This document shows, in pieces, positions 27,301-35,482 of a stretch of DNA of 41,426 nt. Under the pieces are notes generated by a model. It saw only the letters and a list, made by a program, of their open reading frames with translations, was not told the DNA's origin and did no database searches. How positions within the stretch are numbered: the stretch's first letter is position 1; the number at the start of each line of letters is the position of its first letter. Made by a program: the position numbers and the translations under genes. This stretch comes from Marinomonas foliarum (GTDB taxonomy: Bacteria; Pseudomonadota; Gammaproteobacteria; Pseudomonadales; Marinomonadaceae). Location of the stretch: contig NZ_QPJQ01000023.1 in the NCBI RefSeq assembly GCF_003337275.1, forward strand, positions 1 through 41,426, given 5' to 3'.

Positions 27301-28755
27301 TCAAATTGCATTTTTATGTATAAAGCCTTTGAGAACAGTGAGAAAAATAATTCTTAGATCAAACCATATCGACCAATTTTCAATGTAATACAAGTCATAT
27401 TCAACTCTACTTTCCATTTTATCAATGGTTTCCGTTTCTCCACGAAGGCCATTGACCTGCGCCCAGCCAGTGATGCCAGGTTTGACCATATGACGGCGCA
27501 TGTAAGATTCCACAATAGTCTTGTAGTGCTCGTTGTGTGCTAGGGCGTGCGGTCTAGGACCAACAATCGACATTCTACCTTGCAGTACATTTATAAATTG
27601 CGGCAGTTCATCAAGAGAAGTCTTTCTCATAAAGGCACCGATAGGAGTTATTCGACTATCGCCTTTTTTAGCCTGCGTTACTTTTCCGTGCTCTTCGTTA
27701 TGAACCACCATAGATCGAAATTTATAGACTTTGAAGTCTTGGCCATTGGCACCAGTGCGGTACTGTTTAAACAGTATTGGCCCTTTAGAGGTAAGCTTTA
27801 TAGCCACCGCTAACGCTAATAAAATGGGACTAATGCATACTAGGATAAGGAAGGATAACACTTTATCTTCTAGAGACTTCAAGAAGCGATTTTTTCCTTC
27901 TAGCATATGAGAGGTGGATAGGTTGATAACGGGCAGTCCGGCGACTTCGGTTACAGAATGGTTAAGGAGTCTGAAACCGAAGATGTCTGGCACCATTCGT
28001 ATGACAATAGAGCTGTTACAAAGCGCTGCTTGTACTTGCTCCATTCTTTCGGCTTCATTTATTGGTAATGCAATCCAGACTTGGTCAGTTTTATGCTTTT
28101 TAGCAATGACCTCTAAGTCTTTAAGATTTCCTAGATAAGGTATAAGGTTACCTTCATGAGTGGTGATGCTGTTGATTTCCTCGTGGGTGCTCACTATACC
28201 TTGCACGACCAACCCCATTTCTGGATGTTGCTCTAGACGTTCAGCTACTTGCTGGGCGAGTAAACCATCTCCAATGATTATGATGCTTCTTATATTGAGC
28301 CCCTTTGCTCTTAATGCACCTAGGCTTTGTCGTAAAATGAGACGGTAGCCAATGATGAAACAGGTAGATGATCCAAGCCAGGTAGCGACCCAGACTCTGG
28401 AATAAAGTTCAGATGTTTGTGTCGCGAAGGCACTTAATACCAGCAATAGAAAGGTGCCAAAAGTAGCGCTGACAACGCATTGTATTTCGCTGGTGAAAGA
28501 AGAGCCTCGCCATGCGCGGTAGCCACCAAATATGGATAATAGCGTCGCGCCAATAATCACACCTAGTAGCAAGACATTTTTATAGGCGATGTTTAGATCT
28601 ATGTGAGAAAAGCGTAACCAATAACTAAAGAGTCCGGTAGCGAATAAACATAGAATGTCGAGAACTCTGTGGCTGATACCGACAGACGCACTGTGTTCTT
28701 TTAATGTTAGTCCTTTTTTCACTTCTTTCTCATCTCGTATATTAGGTATAATCAA
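27301..28755 (-). CDS. Polyprenyl-phosphate hexose-1-phosphate transferase (WcaJ/WbaP type)
   Basis: The 484-residue inner-membrane enzyme transfers a hexose-1-phosphate, often glucose or galactose, from UDP-sugar to undecaprenyl phosphate, starting glycan assembly. About four helices occupy residues 30-145, a Rossmann-like CoA_binding_3 domain about 155-245 (IIIGDGLLAQQVAERL), and the catalytic bacterial-transferase domain about 290-484. The last includes KQYRTGANGQDFKVYKFRSM, the catalytic Asp-Glu LDELPQFINVL, SIVGPRPHA and KPGITGWAQVNGLRGET. The frame begins at TTG; a GTG at 28722 with GAGAAAG upstream is an alternative start. It converges with the GT operon and diverges from the ligase gene. 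Confidence 0.93.
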   Translation of the reverse strand: MIIPNIRDEKEVKKGLTLKEHSASVGISHRVLDILCLFATGLFSYWLRFSHIDLNIAYKNVLLLGVIIGATLLSIFGGYRAWRGSSFTSEIQCVVSATFGTFLLLVLSAFATQTSELYSRVWVATWLGSSTCFIIGYRLILRQSLGALRAKGLNIRSIIIIGDGLLAQQVAERLEQHPEMGLVVQGIVSTHEEINSITTHEGNLIPYLGNLKDLEVIAKKHKTDQVWIALPINEAERMEQVQAALCNSSIVIRMVPDIFGFRLLNHSVTEVAGLPVINLSTSHMLEGKNRFLKSLEDKVLSFLILVCISPILLALAVAIKLTSKGPILFKQYRTGANGQDFKVYKFRSMVVHNEEHGKVTQAKKGDSRITPIGAFMRKTSLDELPQFINVLQGRMSIVGPRPHALAHNEHYKTIVESYMRRHMVKPGITGWAQVNGLRGETETIDKMESRVEYDLYYIENWSIWFDLRIIFLTVLKGFIHKNAI

Positions 28756-28894
28756 TGACTTATATCCGCTGTATGATAGCAGTAAACGGATAAAAATTAA
28801 TTGAATTGTCGCTCGTTACTCTGAATGTTGTGCATTTTAACGGTATGCTTGGCTGATCTGCCAGTCATGATACCTAATAAGGGATTTTTTTTGT

Positions 28895-30130
28895 ATGTTG
28901 AACACTGTTTCTAGTGCTCTAGTGTGGTTTTTCGCTGCTCTGACTTTTGCGTTATCGATTACTGTGCCTAACGGCTACAACATTGGTACGACTCTTATTT
29001 TTATTTTGTCACTTGTTTTTTTGCTAAAGCCAAAATGGCATGAGCTGAAAAAAGAGGATAAGTTACTTTTTTGGGGATTTGCATTATACGCTGTCGCTAT
29101 GTTTGGTTTTGTTTACCTTGACGGTTGGCATACTCGCGAGCTCGATAGGCCTTCTCGATTTATTTTGGTTCTTCCCGTATTGCTGTTATTACTGAAATCG
29201 TCCGGTCGAGAGCGATGGCTTTGGTTTGGTACCGTGCTTGGTGCGATTGCTGCATTTTCTTTGGCAATTTATGAGCGAAAGGTGCTTGGCTATGGTCGAG
29301 CCCATGGAAGTGAGCACCCTATAATGTTTGGTAATACAGGAATGCTGCTTGGTTTATTAAGTTTTGTCTCTGCAACGTATTTTTTAGCTAACAAACGTTA
29401 TATCTGGCTGGCTTTGGCTGTCGTTGGAGGCTTGTGTGGTATTGCTGCTTCTGTGTTGTCCGCCTCCCGTGGTGGTTGGGTTGCTCTTCCTTTAATTGGC
29501 TTTTTCTTATTATGGCAAAGCCGATTTTTGTTGGGTAAGAAACTGGTATGGAGTGTGTGTATTGCTTCTGTATTGTTGGTTGGGGCCGCTGTTGCGCTTC
29601 CGCAATCAGGCATAAAGGACCGTATTGAAGAAGCGATTAGTGATGTTGAGCACTACAGCGATGGATCTAATAAGACGACCTCTGTTGGTCTTAGGTTCGA
29701 AATGTGGAAAGCTTCTTTAAGTATGTTTGAAGAGTCCCCTCTTGTTGGCGTTGGCGAATATGGAAGTAAAGCGGTAAAAGAGCGTTTAGTTGCAGATAGT
29801 GCCATATCGCAAGATGTACTTCATTATAGCCATTCTCATAATGAATATATAAATGCGCTTGGTTTAACCGGAATTGTTGGTTTTATATTTCTTATGTCTG
29901 TGTATTTGATTCCACTGCGTCTCTTTCTTAAAAAAATGCGTCAGTATCCTAATAATTGGAATATTCGTTCTTATGCAATGGCTGGGGCTTTGGTCCCTAT
30001 GTGTTATATGGATTTTGGCCTATCGCAGGTCATGTTCAGTCACAACATTGGTGTGATGATGTACGTTTTTCCGATTGTGTATTTTTGGGCAGCGGTACGC
30101 TGGGCTGAACGTAAAGAGTTCGCGAAATAA
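28895..30130 (+). CDS. O-antigen ligase family protein (Wzy_C domain)
   Basis: The 411-residue protein has about ten to twelve hydrophobic segments, the SASRGGW segment near residue 188, and a large periplasmic loop containing LRFEMWKASLSMF and SHSHNEYINALGLTGIVGF (His in HNEY near 315). These are features of WaaL/Wzy_C proteins that join O-polysaccharide to lipid A-core or polymerise repeat units. With a Wzm/Wzt exporter and no Wzx/Wzz visible, ligase is the more natural role. AAGGGA lies 10 bases before the ATG. Transcribed divergently from the phosphotransferase gene, and followed by a terminator hairpin at 30181. Confidence 0.85.
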   Translation: MLNTVSSALVWFFAALTFALSITVPNGYNIGTTLIFILSLVFLLKPKWHELKKEDKLLFWGFALYAVAMFGFVYLDGWHTRELDRPSRFILVLPVLLLLLKSSGRERWLWFGTVLGAIAAFSLAIYERKVLGYGRAHGSEHPIMFGNTGMLLGLLSFVSATYFLANKRYIWLALAVVGGLCGIAASVLSASRGGWVALPLIGFFLLWQSRFLLGKKLVWSVCIASVLLVGAAVALPQSGIKDRIEEAISDVEHYSDGSNKTTSVGLRFEMWKASLSMFEESPLVGVGEYGSKAVKERLVADSAISQDVLHYSHSHNEYINALGLTGIVGFIFLMSVYLIPLRLFLKKMRQYPNNWNIRSYAMAGALVPMCYMDFGLSQVMFSHNIGVMMYVFPIVYFWAAVRWAERKEFAK

Positions 30131-30179
30131 AAGCCTACTTTTCAAGGGTATAAATAGGTTTTGAAAAAACACTTCGTAT

Positions 30180-30212
30180 AAAAATGGCCATCACATGATG
30201 GCCATTTTTTTT
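30180..30212. terminator. Bidirectional terminator between ligase and FKBP genes
   Basis: A strong inverted repeat ATGGCCATCA (30184-30193)/TGATGGCCAT (30196-30205) is flanked by A-run and T-run, giving a Rho-independent shape in both directions between two convergent genes. Confidence 0.88.
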
Positions 30213-30252
30213 AACTGTTGTATCCAATCTAGCTATCGCATTTCTAAAAAGC

Positions 30253-30981
30253 TTATTTAGTTGCTTCTGTTTCTTCAGCTTTTTCTATGCTGCGTAGTTC
30301 AACAACAAACTTAAGTGCTGCATAAGCAGGAATAGGACCTGTACCACCTGGGCCGTAAGCTAGATCAGACGGGATGTATAGCTCGTATTTGGAGCCAACT
30401 GGCATAAGCTGTAGACCTTCTGTCCAGCCTGGAATGACGCCATTTAATGGGAAGGTAATCGCTTCACCACGTTGATATGAGCTGTCAAATACCGTTCCGT
30501 CGCTTAGGCTGCCTTCGTAGTCCACTTTTACTGTGTCGGTCACCGCTGGTTTTTCACCTGTACCTTCGGTGATCACTTTGTAAAGTAAACCAGACTCTGT
30601 TTTCATAACGCCATCTTCGGTTTCTTTCTCTTTTAACCATGCAGCGGAAGTGGCTTTGGCTTCTTCAGAGGCTTTTTCTTCCTCAAGCTGTGCTTTTTCC
30701 ATTTGTTCTTGCTGGTAAGCTTGGATAGTTTGGGTGACTTCTTCCATGCTCATTTGACCTTCTTTGCCAGCAAATGAATCTTGGAAGCCAGCCATGAAGG
30801 TTTTCATATCCAGTTCAGAGAAATCTTGTGACATGCGAGAACCAAACATGGTGCCAATGCTGTAACCAAGGCGCTGTTCTTTAGAATCCAGTTTGATTGC
30901 ACTGTCGTCTGCGTACGCAAAAGAAACAGAAGACATAACCAGCGCCGCAATAAGTGTTTTTTTCATAGCTATTTTTTTCAT
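30253..30981 (-). CDS. Periplasmic FKBP-type peptidyl-prolyl isomerase (FkpA/Mip-like)
   Basis: The 242-residue protein has a signal peptide (MKKTLIAALVMSSVSFAYA, cleavage about residue 24 counting from the first ATG), an FKBP_N dimerisation/linker helix region (about 30-120, very Lys/Glu-rich) and an FKBP_C catalytic domain (about 125-235: VKVDYEGSLSDGTVFDSS, GVIPGWTEGLQLMPVGSK, IPSDLAYGPGG). It helps fold periplasmic and outer-membrane proteins by proline isomerisation. Two ATGs five codons apart (30981, 30966) could each start it; neither has a clear Shine-Dalgarno. Converges with the ligase gene across the terminator. Confidence 0.93.
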   Translation of the reverse strand: MKKIAMKKTLIAALVMSSVSFAYADDSAIKLDSKEQRLGYSIGTMFGSRMSQDFSELDMKTFMAGFQDSFAGKEGQMSMEEVTQTIQAYQQEQMEKAQLEEEKASEEAKATSAAWLKEKETEDGVMKTESGLLYKVITEGTGEKPAVTDTVKVDYEGSLSDGTVFDSSYQRGEAITFPLNGVIPGWTEGLQLMPVGSKYELYIPSDLAYGPGGTGPIPAYAALKFVVELRSIEKAEETEATK

Positions 30982-31105
30982 AAGGAAAGGTGTTCCATTA
31001 TTTATTGATTTATCACTGAGTGACGTGAAGCGTTAAGACGGAGTTCGATTCGCATACAGTTTTAATAAAGCATATGGGGCGTAAACAAAGCAGGAACAAT
31101 GGTAT

Positions 31106-31295
31106 ACGCCTTGTGCTTTGCAAAATCAGATCCGTCGTTTCTATTATGTAACATATGTGTTCTAACATAAGGTAGGCTGTTTATGCCAGTTTATCTGTTA
31201 GTACGTTACCAAAGCGACCCCTTCACCTGTACACTTTGTTTGAGTTCCAATAGATCTCTCTTATTTAGAGAACGGTTCCACAAAGCACAAGGCGT
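31106..31295. repeat. 190-bp segment bounded by 15-bp perfect inverted repeats
   Basis: ACGCCTTGTGCTTTG (31106-31120) and its exact reverse complement (31281-31295) bound a noncoding segment. The layout resembles a small MITE-like element, but no target-site duplication is evident. Confidence 0.65.
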
Positions 31296-31410
31296 GTTAT
31301 GAGATTAATCCGCTATTCTTGGATCAGACAATCGCTTTTACAAAAGCATGACGGTGTTTGCTAAAGCAGGTTTGTTTTTTAGAATGAGCTTACACTTTAT
31401 TGACATTCTT

Positions 31411-31502
31411 CGTAGGGCAGATGAGTCGAGGCACGAGTGTGATCTGCCGTTGGGGGATTCAAATGTCGGATCACGGTCGTACCTCGACTCATCCGACCTA
31501 CG
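31411..31502. repeat. Convergent GTAG-type REP pair (BIME-like)
   Basis: Plus-strand REP 31411-31449 starts CGTAGGGCAGATGAGTCGAG, with GGCAGAT/ATCTGCC ends. The minus-strand REP 31465-31502, read in reverse complement, starts CGTAGGTCGGATGAGTCGAG, with GTCGGAT/ATCCGAC ends. The arms can form one long imperfect hairpin just 3' of lysO and may act as its terminator. Confidence 0.85.
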
Positions 31503-31523
31503 GGGTGAGTCGTTGGTATTAAC

Positions 31524-32435
31524 CTAGATTCCCATAAACAACGGAATCAGAACGGGCACGAGAATGCTCATAATAAAGCCGCTGGCGATGCACACTGGGA
31601 TGATTTGCGCGCCATGAAATTTACCAAGCATAGGTAAGGTAAAGTCCATGGCGGTGGCACCAGAATAACCCACCGACATATGGCTGTTGAGCCTTGCCAA
31701 GAATGGAATCAGCATGAGCGCTAAGATCTCACGCCCTAGGTCGAGTAAGAAGGCTGTGGTGCCAAGTACAGGATCGCCTAAGCCGGTAATAAGAATGCCA
31801 GACAAACTATACCAGCCGAAGCCCGAGACGACCGCAAGCCCTTGGTTCCAGCTTAGGCCTAATACAAAGCTGCCAATCCAACCTGCAAGTAACGTGGTGA
31901 AGATAGTGACAAGCGCTATAATGACGCCTTGAGAGTTTAAAAATAGCTTACGTAGACGGTGATTGCCTTGGCGTAGCTGACAACCGATTAGAAACAGCAA
32001 AACATACAGCAAGCCTGTTACCAGCTCGTCCACACCCGTTAGCCAGTCTTTGGCAAATATGCCGACGACAACGCCACCTATTACCCAGGCGATGGTTTTT
32101 GCTGCATCCATCAATGCATGGGATTTGCTATCAGATGGGCCTTGGGCAAGGTTATCAGCATGAGTACCACCAAAACGTAGGCCACTAAGATATAAGCCAC
32201 CTAGGCTTAATACGCTGATCAGAACAAAGAAAATAATCGCTTGGTAACCGGCAATAAACAGCTTTTCAGATAAATTGTCTAACGCACCAAGACTAAAACC
32301 GATTAAGCCTAAGATGAGGTACACAAGCTGTTCTAAGCCTTTTGCCACACGAGTTGGCGTGAATACCTTGATATTGACCCAGTAACCAAAGAGTAGGGCG
32401 ATTAATAATGGGCCAAGTGTGGTGAGGATAGTCAT
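31524..32435 (-). CDS. lysO: L-lysine exporter, LysO family
   Basis: The 303-residue inner-membrane protein has about eight helices and the LysO (formerly YbjE, DUF340/Lys_export) signatures: SGFGWYSLSGILI near residue 205, DLGREILALMLIPFLAR near 232 and VGYSGATAMDFTLP near 256. LysO exports L-lysine and the toxic analogue thialysine in E. coli, where the protein is of similar length (299). The start is ATG with a distant AGGAAG. It is transcribed divergently from the MATE gene. The REP pair lies immediately after its stop. Confidence 0.92.
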   Translation of the reverse strand: MTILTTLGPLLIALLFGYWVNIKVFTPTRVAKGLEQLVYLILGLIGFSLGALDNLSEKLFIAGYQAIIFFVLISVLSLGGLYLSGLRFGGTHADNLAQGPSDSKSHALMDAAKTIAWVIGGVVVGIFAKDWLTGVDELVTGLLYVLLFLIGCQLRQGNHRLRKLFLNSQGVIIALVTIFTTLLAGWIGSFVLGLSWNQGLAVVSGFGWYSLSGILITGLGDPVLGTTAFLLDLGREILALMLIPFLARLNSHMSVGYSGATAMDFTLPMLGKFHGAQIIPVCIASGFIMSILVPVLIPLFMGI

Positions 32436-32575
32436 GCGAGAATAGTCTTCCTAGACAGATGTGTTAAATACAGGAGCGGCATTTTCTCGGTATTGAGTTG
32501 TAAATACAAGTTTGGTTTTTGTGTTTCGGGTAAATGTTGTTCCAAGGGAAGTGGCTTAACGTAGTGTTTTTTGTT

Positions 32576-32662
32576 CCTTCCCCTTATCTTCAAGGGGAAG
32601 GTTAGGATGGGGTTGGTAAGGTTTTTTGACCCCCTCCCAGCCTCCCCCTTAGCAGGGGGAGG
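32576..32662. repeat. Composite two-hairpin REP-like element, copy 1
   Basis: Module A (32576-32615) has stem CCTTCCCCTT/AAGGGGAAGG and a GTTAGGATGGGGTT tail. Module B (32628-32662) has stem CCTCCCCCT/AGGGGGAGG (32641-32649/32654-32662) and is A-like on the opposite strand. The pair is a BIME-like unit. Other copies are at 35382-35468 and 41286-41378. Confidence 0.92.
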
Positions 32663-32694
32663 GGCAGATAAACGAGGTACGAGTGTGATCTGCC
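32663..32694. repeat. Partial GTAG-REP-family unit
   Basis: GGCAGATAAACGAGGTACGA and the following GTGTGATCTGCC match the plus-strand REP at 31417-31448 with few changes and have the same GGCAGAT/ATCTGCC ends. The GTAG head is missing because it abuts composite element copy 1. Confidence 0.8.
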
Positions 32695-32801
32695 GTATAG
32701 GTAGGCAAAATAAAGCTGACCAGCGGTGCAATATTTGGTGATCGGTGGTAAATTGCTCGGCTGTTTTATGCGTGTTTTCTATGGATAGTCGGCGGTGATG
32801 T

Positions 32802-34172
32802 GTGGTTAAGCGTTTTCCTGTGTTAAAAGAAGTTCTGCATTTGTTGTTTCCTATGATACTAACGATGACATTGGAGCTGTCGATCAGCGTCGTCGATACC
32901 ATTATGTTAGGCCATTACAGCGCGCTGCATTTGGCGGCAGTTGGTTTAGCATCGAGCTTATGGCTTCCTGTTGGTTGTTTCTTGATTGGTGTGACTTTTG
33001 GACTAACGCCTTTGGTAACACGTCATTTGCATGGCAGACAGCCGAAGCTGGTTAACTTGTATATGTCACAGGCGGTCGGTTTATCGGTAGGGCTTGGTCT
33101 GTTGGCAAGTTTAGTGGCTATTTTCTTATTGCCTTATTTTGCTGGGTTGATGGCGACGGAAGAAGAAACAAGACAAGTTTCGGTTTCTTACTTGTATATT
33201 TTTGCCCCAGCTCTTCCTATGCTTGCACTTATGACCGCCTACAAAAATCTATTTGAAGCGGCGGGTCGCCCTGGTTTTCCATTGTTCGTGGCGAGCTTTG
33301 GCTTAGTGTTAAACATCTTGTTCAATTATGTGCTGATTTTCGGCAAGTTTGGCCTTCCTGAAATGGGCGCAAAAGGGGCTGCATTGGCGTCTGCTTTGTC
33401 TTTGTATTTAGCTGTTTCTATGTTTTTTGTTTATGACCGCTTTATCAATAAAACGCCTTTGTTTACCCGCTTAGTATGGCGCTACACACGTAAGTTTGGA
33501 ATTCTATTGAATGTTGGCGCGCCAGCGGGCTTTGCCTTTGCCTTTGAGGTTGGCTTGTTTTCTTCGATGACGTGGTTGATTTCGTCCTTTGGTGATTTAG
33601 CATTGGGCGGTGGCCAGATAGTCATGTCTTATACGTCTTTCTTGTTTACGCCAATGATGGCCATGAGTGCCGTGACGGCGATTGTGGTAGCAAAAGCCAT
33701 GTCGAAAGAAGGTGTTAGTGGTGTTAGAAAGCGCATACGTGTGATCGTCTGGCTAGGGCTTTCTTATGTAAGTACCTGTTTTGTTATCACTCAGGTATTT
33801 CATAACCAAATACCTTACATTTATAGTAACAATGCCGAAGTGGTGGCCTTGGCAGCGAGCATTTTGCTGATTTCTTCTTGTTATCAATTCCCTGATATGC
33901 TGCAAACCGTGTTTACTGGCGCTTTACGAGGTTTTCGTGAAACACGCTCAACTATGATCGCTTTTGCCGTGTCTTTGTTTGGCTTGAGTATCCCATTTGG
34001 CTTTTGGTTGTCCCACTACAGCCCTTGGGCCGAAACCTTGTCTCTGCGAGGTTTTTACATTGGCCTAGGTGCGGGTTTAACCCTGCTAGCGGCGATTCTT
34101 ATCGTACGTTTTCAAATTGTTTTGCGTCACTACGAGGGCAAGCGGATTGCCTCGCCTAGGGAAGTTGCGTAA
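32802..34172 (+). CDS. MATE-family multidrug efflux protein (NorM-like)
   Basis: The 456-residue protein has the usual 12 membrane helices of a MATE cation antiporter, a duplicated six-helix half (about 10-225 and 235-440), an N-terminal FPMILTMTLELSISVVDTIMLGH typical of NorM, and AGRPGFPL/LRGFRETRSTM at matching positions in the halves. It would export cationic drugs or metabolites with Na+ or H+ exchange. The start is GTG at 32802. The final ~120 bp are partly duplicated after galE (35271-35366). Confidence 0.92.
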   Translation: MVKRFPVLKEVLHLLFPMILTMTLELSISVVDTIMLGHYSALHLAAVGLASSLWLPVGCFLIGVTFGLTPLVTRHLHGRQPKLVNLYMSQAVGLSVGLGLLASLVAIFLLPYFAGLMATEEETRQVSVSYLYIFAPALPMLALMTAYKNLFEAAGRPGFPLFVASFGLVLNILFNYVLIFGKFGLPEMGAKGAALASALSLYLAVSMFFVYDRFINKTPLFTRLVWRYTRKFGILLNVGAPAGFAFAFEVGLFSSMTWLISSFGDLALGGGQIVMSYTSFLFTPMMAMSAVTAIVVAKAMSKEGVSGVRKRIRVIVWLGLSYVSTCFVITQVFHNQIPYIYSNNAEVVALAASILLISSCYQFPDMLQTVFTGALRGFRETRSTMIAFAVSLFGLSIPFGFWLSHYSPWAETLSLRGFYIGLGAGLTLLAAILIVRFQIVLRHYEGKRIASPREVA

Positions 34173-34222
34173 ATTTAGGCGAGTATATCAAGTAAAGGTC
34201 AGTCTTTTATTGAGAGAGAAGT

Positions 34223-35245
34223 ATGAACACAATTTTAGTAACAGGTGGAACAGGTTTTATTGGTAGTCATACTTGCGTGGAATTATTAAACCAAGGCTAT
34301 GATGTCGTCGTTGTTGATAATTTGTGTAATTCTCATCCTGAAGTGTTGAATAGAGTGCAGCAAATCACTGGTAAGACAGTGACTTTTCATGAGGTCGATT
34401 TGCTTGATGCTGCTGCGTTGAATGACGTTTTTAAAAAACATTCCTTTGATGCTGTGATTCACTTTGCTGGTTTAAAAGCGGTCGGAGAATCGACACAGAT
34501 TCCTTTATCTTATTACCATAACAATTTAACAGGTACCTTGGTTCTGCTAGATGTCATGGCTCAACATGGCGTGTTTGATTTCGTGTTTAGTTCTTCTGCA
34601 ACGGTTTATGGCGAGAATAACCCCATTCCTTACGTAGAACATTTTCCGCTGAGTTCTACTAGCCCATATGGTCGAACCAAAGTGATGATAGAGCAGTTCT
34701 TACAGGACGCTTTTGTTGCTGACCCTCGATGGAATGTGTCTTTGTTGCGCTATTTTAACCCAGTTGGTGCTCATCCAAGCGGCTTGATTGGTGAAGACCC
34801 AAATGGTATTCCTAATAATTTGATGCCTTTTATTACACAAGTTGCTGTGGGAAAACGTGAAAAGCTAAGCGTATTTGGTGGCGATTATCCAACTCACGAT
34901 GGTACAGGCGTGAGAGATTATATCCATGTGGTGGATTTGGCTTTAGGTCACATCAAAGCATTAGAGAAGTTGGCAAGCCAAGAGGAGAAAAGCATAGAAG
35001 CTTATAACTTGGGCGAAGGCAAAGGCTCTAGCGTGTTAGATGTAGTTTATGCATTTGAGAAAGCGTCAAATCAACAAATCCCTTATGAAATAATGCCAAG
35101 ACGTGCCGGTGACATCGCCGAGTTTTATGCAGACCCACAAAAAGCCAAGCTGATGCTTGGTTGGCAAGTTGAACTATCTCTTGAAGCTATGTGTCGTGAT
35201 GCTTGGAATTGGCAAAGTAATAATCCGCAAGGGTATGGTGAGTAA
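34223..35245 (+). CDS. galE: UDP-glucose 4-epimerase
   Basis: The 340-residue SDR enzyme interconverts UDP-glucose and UDP-galactose. It has [10 protein letters not shown] near residue 8, [32 protein letters not shown], the catalytic Tyr/Lys in [22 protein letters not shown] and [17 protein letters not shown]. The ATG follows GAGAGAGAAG. It may supply UDP-galactose for LPS core or for the phosphotransferase. It is separated from the main glycan locus by about 4 kb, and a partial MATE tail follows it, suggesting that it was inserted. Confidence 0.96.
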   Translation: MNTILVTGGTGFIGSHTCVELLNQGYDVVVVDNLCNSHPEVLNRVQQITGKTVTFHEVDLLDAAALNDVFKKHSFDAVIHFAGLKAVGESTQIPLSYYHNNLTGTLVLLDVMAQHGVFDFVFSSSATVYGENNPIPYVEHFPLSSTSPYGRTKVMIEQFLQDAFVADPRWNVSLLRYFNPVGAHPSGLIGEDPNGIPNNLMPFITQVAVGKREKLSVFGGDYPTHDGTGVRDYIHVVDLALGHIKALEKLASQEEKSIEAYNLGEGKGSSVLDVVYAFEKASNQQIPYEIMPRRAGDIAEFYADPQKAKLMLGWQVELSLEAMCRDAWNWQSNNPQGYGE

Positions 35246-35270
35246 ATCATTTTTTTCTGTTTTCAAGGGA

Positions 35271-35366
35271 AGGTTTTTACATTGGCCTAGGTGCGGGTTT
35301 AACCCTGCAATTGTTTTGCGTCGATACGAAGGTAAGCGCATTGCCTCGCCCAGGGAAGCTGCTTAA
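35271..35366 (+). pseudogene. Duplicated, diverged 3' end of the MATE gene
   Basis: 35271-35308 is identical to 34049-34086 of the MATE gene; 28 bp (34087-34114) are missing; then 35309-35366 matches 34115-34172 with about eight differences. In the second part the reading frame is kept (RYEGKRIASPREAA then stop), and most changes are synonymous. It is therefore a fragment of a related functional gene rather than a decayed local copy. Confidence 0.92.
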
Positions 35367-35381
35367 TGTCACGTTTTTGTC

Positions 35382-35468
35382 CCTTCCCCTTATCTTCAAG
35401 GGGAAGGTTAGGATGGGGTTGATAAGGTCTTTTGACCCCCTCCCAGCCTCCCCCTTAGCAGGGGGAGG
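35382..35468. repeat. Composite two-hairpin REP-like element, copy 2
   Basis: Same module order as copy 1 (A then B) with only a few differences. It sits 15 bp after the duplicated MATE tail and just 3' of cobQ, where it may act as a transcription terminator for the minus strand. Confidence 0.92.
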
Positions 35469-35482
35469 AGCTAGCTACTCTT

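Larger units (their letters stand above)
30982..31523. other. 542-bp noncoding region upstream of FKBP and 3' of lysO
   Basis: No gene is seen. The region contains two 15-bp inverted copies (31106-31120 and 31281-31295) enclosing 160 bp, and a REP pair at 31411-31502. The FKBP promoter should lie in the first 150 bp, but I could not identify it with confidence. Confidence 0.6.
32436..32801. other. 366-bp divergent intergenic region with REP-like elements
   Basis: It lies between divergent lysO and MATE genes. It holds composite repeat copy 1 (32576-32662) and a partial GTAG-REP-like unit (32663-32694). Promoters of both genes must be here or inside the repeats; none is clear enough to place. 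Confidence 0.7.

Noticed and set aside
32432..32902. 156-codon minus-strand frame between lysO and the MATE gene
   Set aside because: It runs through REP-like repeats and the antisense of the MATE N-terminus, with no protein-like character.
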